DNA of 64,000 nucleotides. Origin: Bacillota bacterium (GTDB lineage Bacteria; Bacillota; Clostridia; Christensenellales; JAEXRW01). The notes beneath the pieces are model-generated. The model ran no database searches. It was given only the letters and a program-made list of their open reading frames with translations, and had not been told where the DNA came from. Numbering within the stretch: position 1 is the stretch's first letter; every line of letters begins with the position of its first letter. The position numbers and the translations under genes were made by a program. The stretch spans positions 21,978-85,977 of the forward strand of contig JAEXRW010000022.1 in the NCBI GenBank assembly GCA_023454175.1, in the 5' to 3' direction. Below, piece by piece: positions 26,830 through 35,175 of the stretch.

Positions 26830-27240
26830 TAGCCCTTAAAGCAAGTATGGTAAGGTAATCTGTAATGGCGCACACGCGTCGCGCGTTTGACTAGGCGCAG
26901 TTCGCTCAGGAGATAGGTGTAACTGGAGGCTGCTCCGACGACTGACGCTATCCGTCGCACAGTCTTGGTAGTAACCTCCAAGACAATCCACGAAGCCCAC
27001 GCGCACGTAGCGCGTTGGCAAGGCGCGCGAGGACCGGAAGCGAGGCGTAGTCGGAGGCTACGTTGAGCGCCCAACCGCAAGTTGCTACATGACTTGCAAG
27101 CCAGTACATGACCGGTCTAAGGCAATCCAGAATGGTTTGAGACAAGGCGCTGTGCGGCTCAGGAGGGAGGTGTAGCCGGAGGCTACTCCGCACCGACTGA
27201 ACGTAAACCGCAACGCAGTATTCAAGCCATTCTGGGCAGC
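26830..27240. repeat. Three imperfect ~100-nt structured repeat units
   Basis: Three units share GGCGC...AGGA...GG(T/C)GTAGYCGGAGGCTAC. Cores: GGTGTAACTGGAGGCTGCTCC (from 26916), GGCGTAGTCGGAGGCTACG (from about 27045) and GGTGTAGCCGGAGGCTACTCC (from about 27169). The core is a hairpin, GTAGCC-GGA-GGCTAC, with paired changes between units. Unit 3 is enclosed by CCAGAATGG (27127-27135) and CCATTCTGG (27227-27235). Another perfect hairpin, GTCTTGG/CCAAGAC, lies at 26962-26984. No ORF is convincing. The stretch 26671-26829 is featureless. Confidence 0.7.
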
Positions 27241-27244
27241 CTTA

Positions 27245-27273
27245 TTGTATAGTTATGCAGGTTCTGATATAAT
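27245..27273 (+). promoter_or_regulatory. Promoter of the folT transcript
   Basis: TTGTAT (27245-27250), a 17-bp spacer and TATAAT (27268-27273). The start near 27280 lies just ahead of the riboswitch. Confidence 0.75.
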
Positions 27274-27295
27274 TAGCGCAATCAACAGCATAATG

Positions 27296-27394
27296 GCAGA
27301 GTAGGTCATGCGCGTCAAGTGCCGCGGGATGGGAAGTCGCCCGCGGACGAAAGGGATTTATTGGGTCCCTGCGGTGCACGGCCGCGTCCGCTGC
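27296..27394 (+). ncRNA. Tetrahydrofolate (THF) riboswitch
   Basis: The sequence follows the THF-riboswitch consensus: GAGTAGG near the start, GCGCGTCAAGTGCC, GGGATGGGAAGTCGCC, GCGGACGAA, a hairpin with CTGCGGTGCACGG, and GCGTCCGCTGC closing on GCAG at 27296. This class binds reduced folates and turns off folate transport or synthesis genes. It is directly upstream of folT. Confidence 0.93.
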
Positions 27395-27452
27395 GCATTT
27401 GTGTCATGCGGCTTTTTGCATGGATCATGCAAGAGTCCGCGGCCGCCTTTTT
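27379..27452 (+). terminator. Candidate riboswitch-controlled terminator for folT
   Basis: CGGCCGCG (27379-27386), inside the riboswitch 3' part, is the exact complement of CGCGGCCG (27438-27445), which is followed by CC and TTTTT. A CATGC/GCATG hairpin lies in the loop. Ligand binding would hold or free the left arm. The direction of control is inferred. Confidence 0.5.
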
Positions 27453-27546
27453 CCCATGCAGGAACTATTGATGTGTAGTTTCTAAGGCGCAAGCAAATCG
27501 TGGTTATCGTTTCTGACCAGGCGCTGGGAAAAAGGAGAAAGAAGAC

Positions 27547-28197
27547 ATGAAAAGCTTCCGGATTTTCCCGCGTTTCACCCCCCTCACCATCGCCTATGCC
27601 GCCATGCTCATCGCCATGAGCGCTGTGCTCTATGCATTCCTTACCTTCAATCTGAATATCGGCGGCGGCATCATAGTCAAAAAGCTTGGTTTCGGGTCGA
27701 TCCCTATCATGCTCAGCGGCATGCTCTTCGGTCCCGTGGTTGGGGGCATCGTGGGCGGGCTTTCTGACATCCTGCAGTATTTGATCAACCCCGTGAAAGC
27801 GGGGGGGTACCTGCCGGTCTTCACGCTCACGGCTATCCTGATCGGCGTTATCCCTTCCCTCTTTTACCTGTGGGAAAAGCCGGGCAGGCCGCATGCGGTG
27901 TTGGCCTTTTTCAAGGTGCTTCTGGCCGTCGTCGTTACGATGGTCGTTTGTTCTTTCTTCCTCAATACGCTTTGGTTTTTCCTCATTATAAAACCGGACT
28001 ACATGGCACAGCTGCTGACCGGGAACCTTTCAGCCCCTGCCCAGGCCTTGCTGATTACCCGGATCCTGGGGGAGTCGATATCCATCCCGGTTTATTCCAT
28101 CCTGCTCCATACGCTCTACCGCTACCGCCGGGTATATATTTCTCCCCGGATGGAACAGCATATGGTCAGGGACCGGCAAAGCAAACAGCCGGCATAG
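27547..28197 (+). CDS. folT: Folate-specific ECF transporter S component
   Basis: 216 residues with six membrane segments. ECF S components bind the vitamin and dock on a shared EcfAA'T module, which is not in this window. The N-terminal part (FTPLTIAYAAMLIAMSAVL) and ILSGMLFGPVVGGIVGGLSDI...VKAGGYLPVFTLTAILIGVIP fit the folate-family FolT proteins. The call is strengthened by the THF riboswitch in its leader. Ribosome site AAAAAGGAGAAAG. The folate genes fchA-folD lie 3 kb away on the other strand. Confidence 0.92.
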   Translation: MKSFRIFPRFTPLTIAYAAMLIAMSAVLYAFLTFNLNIGGGIIVKKLGFGSIPIMLSGMLFGPVVGGIVGGLSDILQYLINPVKAGGYLPVFTLTAILIGVIPSLFYLWEKPGRPHAVLAFFKVLLAVVVTMVVCSFFLNTLWFFLIIKPDYMAQLLTGNLSAPAQALLITRILGESISIPVYSILLHTLYRYRRVYISPRMEQHMVRDRQSKQPA

Positions 28198-28206
28198 GCC
28201 GGCTGT
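28184..28206. terminator. Hairpin between convergent folT and hisC
   Basis: CAGCCGG/CCGGCTG arms span the folT stop codon. No clear T-run on either strand, so termination is weak or shared. Confidence 0.4.
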
Positions 28207-28235
28207 GGTAAATCATTGACCTATAATATCAGTGA

Positions 28236-29300
28236 TCAAACCTTCTGCAGGATCTCTTCGAAGGCCTGTATGAGTATGTCCATCTGCGCGTCGGTCCCCA
28301 TGCTGATGCGCAGGTGGTCCTTGATGCGTTGCGTTCGGAAATTGCGCACCAGAATATTGCGGGCACGTAATTGCTGCATCGCTTCCGCCCCGTCCAGCTT
28401 CGGGTGCCGCACGAAAACGAAGTTGGTCTTGGAGTCCGTCACCTGAAAGCCGAGCCTGAGCAGTTCCCCCTTGGTCCTTTCCCGTGTGGCGACGACCCTT
28501 GCATTCTGCGCGGTATAATAGGCGTCGTCCGCCAGTGCCGCAGCCGCGCACGCCTGCGCCGTGAAGTCCAGCGGGTAGGAATTGAAGCAGTCCTTGATCT
28601 TGAAAAGGCCGTTGATCAGTTCCACGCTGCCCACCGCGTATCCTACGCGCAGCCCCGCCAGCGCCTGGGATTTGGAGAGTGTGCGGATGACCAGCAGGTT
28701 GTCATACTTGTGGATCAGCGGGATGGCCGTCTGCGTACCAAATTCCACATACGCTTCGTCGATCACCACCGCGCATTCCGGGCAGTTTTGAACGATCTCT
28801 TCGATGGCGGAAGTAGGCAGTGCGATCCCGGTGGGTGCGTTCGGGTTGGGAAGGATCACGCCCCCCTTTGCCCCGAAAAATTTCTGGTACGGCACGGTGA
28901 AATCGTCGTTTAAAGGGATGACGTCGCTCTGCATCCCGAATATCTCCGCGTAAGTCTTGTAAAAAGCGTATGTGATATCGTTGTACCGCACCGGGTGGTC
29001 GCCGAAAAAAGCCATGAAACAAAAGCCGAGGACTTCGTCCGATCCGTTCCCGCAAAAAACGTTATCGACCGATACGCCGTGCCGCCTTGCGATCACTTCC
29101 CGCAGCGCGTCGAATTTCGGGGGCGGGTACAGCCGCATGTTCTCCCCGCACGCTTCCTTTCCCGCCAAAAGCGCCCTGGGCGAAGGCGGGTATGGGCTCT
29201 CGTTCGTGTTCAGTTTGATGATCTGTTCCCTCGGTTTGGGCTGCTCCCCGGCCACGTATTCACTGATGGCCTGTGCTCGTGTGTTCAGGTATTTGTACAT
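28236..29300 (-). CDS. hisC: Histidinol-phosphate aminotransferase
   Basis: 354 residues, a fold-type I PLP aminotransferase of the HisC family. It makes histidinol phosphate from imidazole acetol phosphate with glutamate. Motifs: IKLNTNESPYPPSP, NVFCGNGSDEVLGF, ILPNPNAPTGIALP, VVIDEAYVEFG and the PLP lysine in IRTLSKSQALAGLRVGYAVG. Length is standard. No other his gene is adjacent, so a related role such as an aromatic aminotransferase cannot be ruled out. Ribosome site AAAGGAG. Confidence 0.88.
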   Translation of the reverse strand: MYKYLNTRAQAISEYVAGEQPKPREQIIKLNTNESPYPPSPRALLAGKEACGENMRLYPPPKFDALREVIARRHGVSVDNVFCGNGSDEVLGFCFMAFFGDHPVRYNDITYAFYKTYAEIFGMQSDVIPLNDDFTVPYQKFFGAKGGVILPNPNAPTGIALPTSAIEEIVQNCPECAVVIDEAYVEFGTQTAIPLIHKYDNLLVIRTLSKSQALAGLRVGYAVGSVELINGLFKIKDCFNSYPLDFTAQACAAAALADDAYYTAQNARVVATRERTKGELLRLGFQVTDSKTNFVFVRHPKLDGAEAMQQLRARNILVRNFRTQRIKDHLRISMGTDAQMDILIQAFEEILQKV

Positions 29301-29491
29301 ATGGTGAACTCCTTTTCGGGAAAAATGGTTTCGGTGTTACACTGGTTCCGGTAATAGCCTGGTTGAATAATTATTTTATCATATATTTGCCATCTTTGAT
29401 ATGTGCAATGCCCCATACCGTCCCCTCTCTTCACGCCTTTGTGGTAAAATAGGGTGATGATATGCATGGTATGAACAAGGAGGGGTCTCGG

Positions 29492-29986
29492 ATGAAAAGG
29501 TGTTTCTGGGCGGAGTCCAATGAATTGATGCGGCGGTATCACGATGAAGAGTGGGGCGTCCCCTGCCATGACCGAAATAGGCTGTTTGAAAAACTGTGCC
29601 TTGAATGCTTCCAGGCAGGCCTCTCCTGGGAGACCATATTGAAAAAGCGCGAGGCCTTCCGCCGTGCATTCGAAGGGTTTGACCCGCACAAGGTGGCCCA
29701 TTTTCACGAGCATAAGGTCAGCCAGCTGATGGCCGACCCCTCCATTGTGCGCAATGAGCTGAAGATCCGCGCCTCCATCCGCAATGCCCATGCCCTGCTG
29801 AAAATGGAGGAAGGGGAAGAGTATTTTCCCCAGTTCGTCTGGTCGTATTTGGATGGCAAATCCCTCTCCAAAGCCCTGAAAAAACGCGGCTTTACGTTTG
29901 TCGGCGAGACCATCTGCCGCTCCTTCCTGGAGAGCATGGGCGTTATTGATGGCCACGACCCGGATTGTGACTTCCGCCATCGGTGA
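29492..29986 (+). CDS. tag: DNA-3-methyladenine glycosylase I
   Basis: 164 residues. Tag removes 3-methyladenine from alkylated DNA. The zinc site is complete: Cys4 (MKRCFWA), His17 (RYHDEEWG) and the C-terminal pair HDPDC. FEKLCLECFQAGLSWETILKKREAF and the KI(R)ASIRNA helix match the family. ATG 29492 follows AAGGAGGGG; a frame from 29462 places that site inside the gene. Monocistronic. Confidence 0.95.
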   Translation: MKRCFWAESNELMRRYHDEEWGVPCHDRNRLFEKLCLECFQAGLSWETILKKREAFRRAFEGFDPHKVAHFHEHKVSQLMADPSIVRNELKIRASIRNAHALLKMEEGEEYFPQFVWSYLDGKSLSKALKKRGFTFVGETICRSFLESMGVIDGHDPDCDFRHR

Positions 29987-30017
29987 CGAAAGCAAAGGAG
30001 GCCCGCGGGGGGTTGTT

Positions 30018-30444
30018 TCAGCCCTTCGGCTGTTCCTCCAGCCGTTCCAGCAGCATTTTGTAGATTCCGGGTTCCTTCCTTAGGAAGTTGATGGGCCGCA
30101 GTTCCTTGTTCGTCCAGGCGTGGGTCGTCCCGCCAGTCGCCAGCAGCGTATCGTCCGCCGTGTTGTACATTTCATATGCAAAGCGCACCTTCACGCAGGT
30201 GAGTTCCACCAATCGGGTAATGACTGATAGATTGTCCTCATACTTCGCCGGTCTTTTAAAGTCGCATTCCAGGTGGATCAGGGGCAGCAGTGCACCCCGT
30301 GCCTCGATCTCGGAATAGCTGATCCCCTGACGCTTTGATATATTCCGTACGCCCCATTTCAAACCAGACGGGATAGTTCGCGTGGTGCGCCACCCCCATC
30401 ATGTCCGTCTCGGCGTACCGTACCGTGATTTTGGTTGCCCACAT
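30018..30444 (-). pseudogene. Acyl-CoA thioesterase (YbgC/4HBT type), frameshifted
   Basis: The first part ([24 protein letters not shown]...[13 protein letters not shown]) is the start of a hotdog thioesterase with the Asp of the VRYAETD and the HHANY motif. The rest of the domain ([46 protein letters not shown]) is in another frame that ends at 30018. Deleting one base from the CCCC at 30324-30327 (GGGG on the coding strand) restores a continuous protein of about 141 residues. Family members hydrolyse short or aromatic acyl-CoA. Sequencing error or recent mutation. Confidence 0.8.
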
Positions 30445-30547
30445 TTTGATGACCGCCCCTTTGCTTTTTTCATTCTGCCATTGTACTACTGGCGGTCTGC
30501 GGTGGATAGTGGGCAGATGCTCGTTCCGCAATGAATTCATATATGTA

Positions 30548-31492
30548 TTATAGTGTAACGATCTTGTAGGTGATGAATGCCGCGTAGATCAGGACGAAAA
30601 GCGCGCCGCTGTACCGGTTGATCTTTTTAAAGATCGCCGCTAATGCAAAAAGCAGCGCCGTCACGCCCAGCATCACATATATGTCCGTATTCACACCCTC
30701 CGGCGTCGGGATGGCGTGGATCGTGGTGGATACGCCCAGGATGAAAAGGACGTTGAAGATGTTGGACCCCACGATGTTGCCGATGGCGATATCGTGCTCC
30801 TTCTTGACTGCCGCCATGATGCACGTGATGAGTTCGGGCAGGGATGTGCCGAAGGCCACCACCGTCACGCCGATCATGGCCTCGCTCATGCCAAATCCGC
30901 GTGCGATGTTCACGCTGCTGTCCACCACCAGTTTCCCGCCCAGGAAGAGTCCCGCGAGCCCCGCGATGAGGATGAGCGCCTGCTTCCAGCGTTCCTTGCG
31001 GCCGCATGCCTCCTCCCTTAGTTCCGTACATACGGCCTCTTTTCTCTTCCTCAGTTCGGATATGAAAAGATATGCAAGGTACGCTGTGAAAACGGCCAGC
31101 AGGATGATCCCGTCCATGAGCGAAAGCATTCTGCCCAGCAGGGCGAGTATGAGCAGGAGCATCTGCACGCCGAAGGAAATGGGGATCTCCTTTTTAGTCA
31201 CCATCCTGCCCACATGCAGGGGATGGATGAACGCGGATATCCCGATGATCAGCGCGATATTGGCGATGGAGCTTCCCACCACGTCACCGAATGTCACCTG
31301 GTTGGCCTGCTGGACGCCGGATATGATGCCGATGGCCAGCTCGGGCGCGCTGGTGCCGAAGGCCACGACGGTCAGCCCGATCACCAGCGTCGAAATGCCA
31401 AATGACCGCGCGAGTTTGGAAGCCGATTTCACCAGCCAGTCCGCGCCTTTGATCAGCAGGACAAATCCGGCGATGAGCAGGACATAATCCAT
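30548..31492 (-). CDS. Calcium/sodium antiporter (CaCA superfamily, YrbG-like)
   Basis: 314 residues, about ten membrane segments in two inverted halves. The two alpha-repeats are visible, [19 protein letters not shown] with [11 protein letters not shown], and [20 protein letters not shown] with [12 protein letters not shown]. These residues bind the cations. The family exchanges Ca2+ for Na+ or H+ across the cytoplasmic membrane. A central loop (about 125-150) is charged. Ribosome site GGAGAG. The nitroreductase gene upstream is 51 bp away, so an operon is possible. Confidence 0.92.
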   Translation of the reverse strand: MDYVLLIAGFVLLIKGADWLVKSASKLARSFGISTLVIGLTVVAFGTSAPELAIGIISGVQQANQVTFGDVVGSSIANIALIIGISAFIHPLHVGRMVTKKEIPISFGVQMLLLILALLGRMLSLMDGIILLAVFTAYLAYLFISELRKRKEAVCTELREEACGRKERWKQALILIAGLAGLFLGGKLVVDSSVNIARGFGMSEAMIGVTVVAFGTSLPELITCIMAAVKKEHDIAIGNIVGSNIFNVLFILGVSTTIHAIPTPEGVNTDIYVMLGVTALLFALAAIFKKINRYSGALFVLIYAAFITYKIVTL

Positions 31493-31543
31493 CTATACTC
31501 TCCATAAATGCGTTTTTGATATTTTGATTGGATTCTTTGCTCC

Positions 31544-32332
31544 CTATTCAGGCAGGTTGAGCGTCCACACAGCCCTCCCGGATTCCTCCCGTACGCATAC
31601 GTCTGCCTTTTTGTCGGAGTCCAGGATGCCCAGCCAGAAATGGCATGCCGCAGTGCCCACGTCGATATCCGGGTATTTCCACTTGAAATGCCGGTAGCCC
31701 GCCGGTTTGCCGATCTCCACAGTGAAACCGGTTGTTCCTTCACTCACTCTGAACTGCCAGCATTGGCTGTTCATGGCCGAAGGCGCCAGGCAGGCCAGTT
31801 CGAGTGCGCTTCGTATATATGCCGGGAAACGTTTTATGGATTCGGGATGGAGATTTTCGTCCACGGTATTCCTGCCACCGAAGATGATCTTTGTGATCCT
31901 GTCGGATAACCCCTTTGGTTTCTCCGGGTGGTATCCCAGGGGGGTGATGGCATGGATCATCCTGTCGGCATCGGGCTGGGGGATCCCGTATACAGCCTGA
32001 TGGACGGCTTCCCGGTTGTAGTGCCCGTACCAGCAGGTGCCGATGCCCATCCTCTCCGCTTCGAGGATGAAAAGTTCCCCTGCGAAGCCTGTTTTGGCCT
32101 GGGATACGATGCCGGCCCCGCTCCGGAACGCGGCGAAGCATCCGGGGCCTTTAAAAGGCATGTAGTTTTCCCCCTGGTGGAGGGATATGGTCACATCGCT
32201 CTCAAAAGGCGTCTCCAGGGTATCGACGAATTGCAGGAGGGCGTGCAGGTGAGCCTTGGATAGAGGTTGGTCCAGGTAATTCCGCACCGATCTTCGGGTA
32301 TGGATCGCTTTGATCAGGCCGCTCGTGTTCAC
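31544..32332 (-). CDS. Nitroreductase-family protein (putative TM nitroreductase type)
   Basis: 262 residues, an FMN-binding nitroreductase fold made of two half-domains. Start: IHTRRSVRNYLDQPLSKAHL, the usual Arg-Ser for FMN phosphate; middle: LEAERMGIGTCWYGHYNREAV; end: RSALELACLAPSAMNSQCWQF and DVGTAACHFWLGI. This is the longer 'TM_nitroreductase' subtype found in anaerobes. Substrate unknown. Start codon GTG with AAGGAGGTACAGC in front. Confidence 0.85.
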   Translation of the reverse strand: MNTSGLIKAIHTRRSVRNYLDQPLSKAHLHALLQFVDTLETPFESDVTISLHQGENYMPFKGPGCFAAFRSGAGIVSQAKTGFAGELFILEAERMGIGTCWYGHYNREAVHQAVYGIPQPDADRMIHAITPLGYHPEKPKGLSDRITKIIFGGRNTVDENLHPESIKRFPAYIRSALELACLAPSAMNSQCWQFRVSEGTTGFTVEIGKPAGYRHFKWKYPDIDVGTAACHFWLGILDSDKKADVCVREESGRAVWTLNLPE

Positions 32333-32384
32333 GTGCTGTACCTCCTTGCAGATCGATTAGTGTTGCCTCTTGCGAGATGCCGTT

Positions 32385-32600
32385 TCATTCCTGCAGGAAA
32401 TACCAGCAGTATTTGTCGTATACGCATTTGTACGTGCGTATTTTCTTCGGCTTTTTGCGGTTTGCCATGGTGATCGCAAAGGTGGACGAGTTGATTTTTT
32501 CGAAACCCGTTATCTCCCATTTATCGCCTGCAAAGGACCTTGCAGCTTTGCAGAGCGGCTCCGATTCTCTTTCGAGTTTTTCCAATATGTCCTGTCCCAT
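32385..32600 (-). CDS. Small protein, unknown, downstream of candidate small RNA 1
   Basis: 71 residues, basic and soluble (MGQDILEKLERESE...KWEITGFEKINSSTFAITMANRKKPKKIRTYKCVYDKYCWYFLQE). ATG 32600 has GAGGAGG 9 nt upstream. The T-run of the candidate RNA at 32629 ends just above the ribosome site, so this gene may be in the read-through zone of that RNA. No family recognised. Confidence 0.55.
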   Translation of the reverse strand: MGQDILEKLERESEPLCKAARSFAGDKWEITGFEKINSSTFAITMANRKKPKKIRTYKCVYDKYCWYFLQE

Positions 32601-32628
32601 GATATGCACCTCCTCAAATATTTGAAAA

Positions 32629-32745
32629 CAAAAAGGGAAGCCTCGCCGCGCATATGCGCTTTTAACGAGTTTCCCACCCCAGAAACTTTTTTTCTCTTGA
32701 AAACGAATATCGCTATTCGTCCAACCGTTAAGTAACTATTTGGTT
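32629..32745 (-). ncRNA. Candidate small RNA, copy 1 of a twin family
   Basis: On the minus strand, from the promoter at 32752-32779, a transcript of about 117 nt would contain GGTTGGACGA, hairpin ACGAATA-GCGA-TATTCGT, hairpin AGAAA...TTTCT, then GGGGTGGGAA, then a long terminator hairpin (GGGAA-CTCG with CGAG-CTTCCC, inner palindrome GCGCATATGCGC) and TTTTTG. A close relative lies at 35345-35467. It resembles no class I can name. Confidence 0.7.
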
Positions 32746-32751
32746 AAATCT

Positions 32752-32779
32752 ATTATAGCAAATATACTCTTGTTGTCAA
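32752..32779 (-). promoter_or_regulatory. Consensus promoter of candidate RNA copy 1
   Basis: Minus strand: TTGACA (32779-32774), a 16-bp spacer and TATAAT (32757-32752), both hexamers perfect. Confidence 0.85.
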
Positions 32780-32811
32780 ACCAGGTCAGGTGGAGGTTCT
32801 CGCTCTGGTAA

Positions 32812-34053
32812 TCATGCCGAAAGATATTGACAGAGCCTCCCCCAGATATCCTGTGTCTCCAAAAATTCATCAAAATGCTTGGATGCATTCTTGTTATAAT
32901 ACTCCAGTTCTGTGGATATGTTCATGAAATCCCCCCGTTTAAAAAAGGAGCATATATTCGGTAGCACACGGGACAGCTTGTCCTCCATTTCCTCGATTTT
33001 GCATCTGTAATCATCCCTTTGCGTTATGTACAGAAGCAGGGGCTTGTAACGTATCCAACCGATGCATGCGCGGTAAAAACGTTCAATGATCTTTGGAGCG
33101 TCCGCATGCACATGCTTTAATTCGATGGGAAGTACACCGTCCAGCAGGTGGTTGTACGCAGAAAACCCATCATGAAAGGTATAGCAGGGTACCTTCAGTA
33201 CCTTTCTCTTATTGAGTGTGGTGCTCAGGAAGGTATCCTCGCCCCGTGCGTCCGGCGGGTTGTAAAATGCATTCACACGTTCGGGATCCGTCAGGTTGAG
33301 GCAGAGGTTCGCCCCCGAAACAAATTTTGTTCCGTTGACCTCTTTCACCTCTTTGGGCGCATTGTTTATCAGTATGTCGGTATCTGCATACGTCACGCCC
33401 CCGTTCCGCATGACCGTCCTGATGGAATCCCAGCTGATAATGTCGTTGCTGATGGCCTCGATGAACGTGCGGAAATCCCTCTCAGTCAGTGTATCATCAA
33501 ACTGGATGTAAGGTATGGGGGATATGTAGCCGCAGTGGTGTCCGTGGGTTATATCTGCATCAGCGATATATTTCAGGTGGGTGTTCAGCACATGCTGGCC
33601 GCTCCATATGGCTGTGTCCCGCGTTTTTGTCACTGCGAGGGGGTACTCGTCGTCGTCCAGGAACACCAGGTAGTCCATTTTGTTTTTGATCGCAAAGTAA
33701 ACCACTGCGTTCCGCTGGCCCGCATACCCGCCCCCGAAGATCTTCTGCGCTTCTTTTTTTGTGATGATGTCTTCCTTTGCCAGGGTTTCGATCTCTTTTT
33801 GTATTGCAGTACTTCCGATAAAGCAGGCGTCATCGATCAGGTTCAGCAATTCATCGTGTACGTTGGTATAGTCGCTGGGTTTCGTTTCAGAGTATTTCAG
33901 GTCATAAGCCACAAAAAGGTTCAGATGGACCCCGTCGTTGTCAGTAAGGCCGCATTCCTTCCAATTGTATATATAGGTTCTCAGCACCTGCTGAAAGCTC
34001 TTACGCCCCGTGGCAAAGCCTATCCCCATTTTGATGATCTTATTGTTTTCCAT
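32812..34053 (-). CDS. Glycosyltransferase-like protein, unknown
   Basis: 413 residues, soluble. The segment GGGYAGQRNAVVYFAIKN followed by MDYLVFLDDDEYPLAV looks like the core of a GT-A-fold transferase with an acidic metal-binding (DxD-like) motif, and THGHHCGYISP and FHDGFSAYNHLL suggest further active-site residues. A C-terminal helical tail (about 320-413) is Asp/Tyr-rich. A nucleotide-sugar or polyol phosphate transferase is possible; I cannot assign substrate. Ribosome site GAGGAGA. It lies alone, upstream of candidate RNA copy 1 on the same strand. Confidence 0.55.
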   Translation of the reverse strand: MENNKIIKMGIGFATGRKSFQQVLRTYIYNWKECGLTDNDGVHLNLFVAYDLKYSETKPSDYTNVHDELLNLIDDACFIGSTAIQKEIETLAKEDIITKKEAQKIFGGGYAGQRNAVVYFAIKNKMDYLVFLDDDEYPLAVTKTRDTAIWSGQHVLNTHLKYIADADITHGHHCGYISPIPYIQFDDTLTERDFRTFIEAISNDIISWDSIRTVMRNGGVTYADTDILINNAPKEVKEVNGTKFVSGANLCLNLTDPERVNAFYNPPDARGEDTFLSTTLNKRKVLKVPCYTFHDGFSAYNHLLDGVLPIELKHVHADAPKIIERFYRACIGWIRYKPLLLYITQRDDYRCKIEEMEDKLSRVLPNICSFFKRGDFMNISTELEYYNKNASKHFDEFLETQDIWGRLCQYLSA

Positions 34054-34253
34054 TCTCCTCAGTCCTCATTGATCGCCACAAAGTTGTCTCAAAGCCCCAG
34101 CCTTCCGAGCAGATAATGGCTGTTCATATCTTTCGTTCCCGTATTACCAGTCCCATGGACGGCTGCCAGCTGAAATAAAGAAACACACAAAGAGCTGTAC
34201 TGGCCATACCTGCGCCAGAATAACAGCATAGCGCCACTTGTGGCGATTGTTTT

Positions 34254-35054
34254 TCAGGCCATCCCGGCTTCCTCGACGACGGCCGGCACCCGGCTTGCCG
34301 CATTGAGGACCTGGTCCATTTCAAACCAGCCCTTTCTGTTTGCAACAAATCTGGCTGCGCGGATGGCGCCGTCTGCAAACGCCCTGCGGGAGAATGATTC
34401 ATGGATGATATGGATCTTTTCATTTTCACCCACGATCAGCACTTCATGGTGTCCGATATAGCCGCCAGCGCGCACGGCATGGATGGGTACCGTTGCCTCC
34501 CCGCGCCTGTACAGCTCGTTTTCCAGTGTGTCCGCGATGCGTTTGGCCGTGGCCGAAGGAGCGTCCTTTTTGTGCTTGTGGTGCATCTCCGTGATCTCGT
34601 AGTCATAATCCGGTAGTTTTTGCGCTGCGATCTTCGCCATGTCCATCAGTACGTTGACGCCCGCTGTCACGTTTGGGGCGTACACCATGCCAAAGGATTT
34701 TTCCTTTGCGATCTTTTTGATCCACCGTATCTCGGCATCTTCAAATCCCGTGGTGCAGACCACGGCAGCCACCCCGTATTTCCTGCACGCATCCAGCAAT
34801 ACGCGTGAAGCTGCAGGATTGGAAAAGTCTATCACTACGTCGATTTTATGCTCCTTGAATATTTCTTCCGCTTCGGATACTTCCCTTGCGGTGATGCCTG
34901 TGAAGGGCATACCGGCCAGTTCTCCCAGGTCTTTCCCTGCACGGTTGCTGTTCGGCCTGCACATGGCCGCCACGATCCGGATATCCGGATGCTCGGATAT
35001 CGCGCGGGCCACCTCGCTGCCCGCTCTTCCCAGTCCGCATAAGGCTACTCTCAT
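34254..35054 (-). CDS. dapB: 4-hydroxy-tetrahydrodipicolinate reductase
   Basis: 266 residues. DapB reduces HTPA to tetrahydrodipicolinate with NAD(P)H, feeding DapL. Evidence: VVIDFSNPAAS, VVCTTGF, the catalytic EMHHKHKKDAPSATAKRIA with His-His and the Lys, and VRAGGYIGHHEVLIVG plus SRRAFADGAIRAARF. The N-terminal nucleotide loop reads GLGRAGSEVARAI instead of the usual GxxGRMG, a small divergence. Ribosome site AAAGGAGG. A c-di-AMP riboswitch and terminator sit in the leader. Confidence 0.92.
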   Translation of the reverse strand: MRVALCGLGRAGSEVARAISEHPDIRIVAAMCRPNSNRAGKDLGELAGMPFTGITAREVSEAEEIFKEHKIDVVIDFSNPAASRVLLDACRKYGVAAVVCTTGFEDAEIRWIKKIAKEKSFGMVYAPNVTAGVNVLMDMAKIAAQKLPDYDYEITEMHHKHKKDAPSATAKRIADTLENELYRRGEATVPIHAVRAGGYIGHHEVLIVGENEKIHIIHESFSRRAFADGAIRAARFVANRKGWFEMDQVLNAASRVPAVVEEAGMA

Positions 35055-35093
35055 TTTTCTTCCTCCTTTTGTTTTTGAGACTTTGCGATAAAC

Positions 35094-35118
35094 AAAAAGC
35101 GCCGTTTTTTACAGCGCC
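35094..35118 (-). terminator. Terminator in the dapB leader
   Basis: Minus strand: GGCGCTG and CGGCGCT arms (with G-U pairs), loop TAAAAAA, then TTTTTG. It lies between the riboswitch and dapB and may be its expression platform. Confidence 0.7.
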
Positions 35119-35146
35119 AGGGGGAAGGAACTAAAGATGGTGCACC

Positions 35147-35167
35147 AAATGTGACAACATCACATTT
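35147..35167 (-). promoter_or_regulatory. Hairpin between riboswitch and terminator
   Basis: AAATGTGA (35147-35154) pairs with TCACATTT (35160-35167), inside an outer GGAAGG/CCTTCC stem. It could compete with the terminator. Confidence 0.45.
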
Positions 35168-35175
35168 CCTTCCAA

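Noticed and set aside
26830..27240. An integron attC array or tRNA cluster
   Set aside because: No integrase, no attC core sites and no cloverleaf; the units pair only through the GTAGCC/GGCTAC core and flanks.
27358..27894. A 178-codon minus-strand frame over the riboswitch
   Set aside because: Antisense to the THF riboswitch and folT.
34254..35054. Treating the dapB gene as a generic oxidoreductase because of its unusual N-terminal loop
   Set aside because: The catalytic EMHHKHKKDAPS motif and the HEV...FADGA region are specific to DapB.
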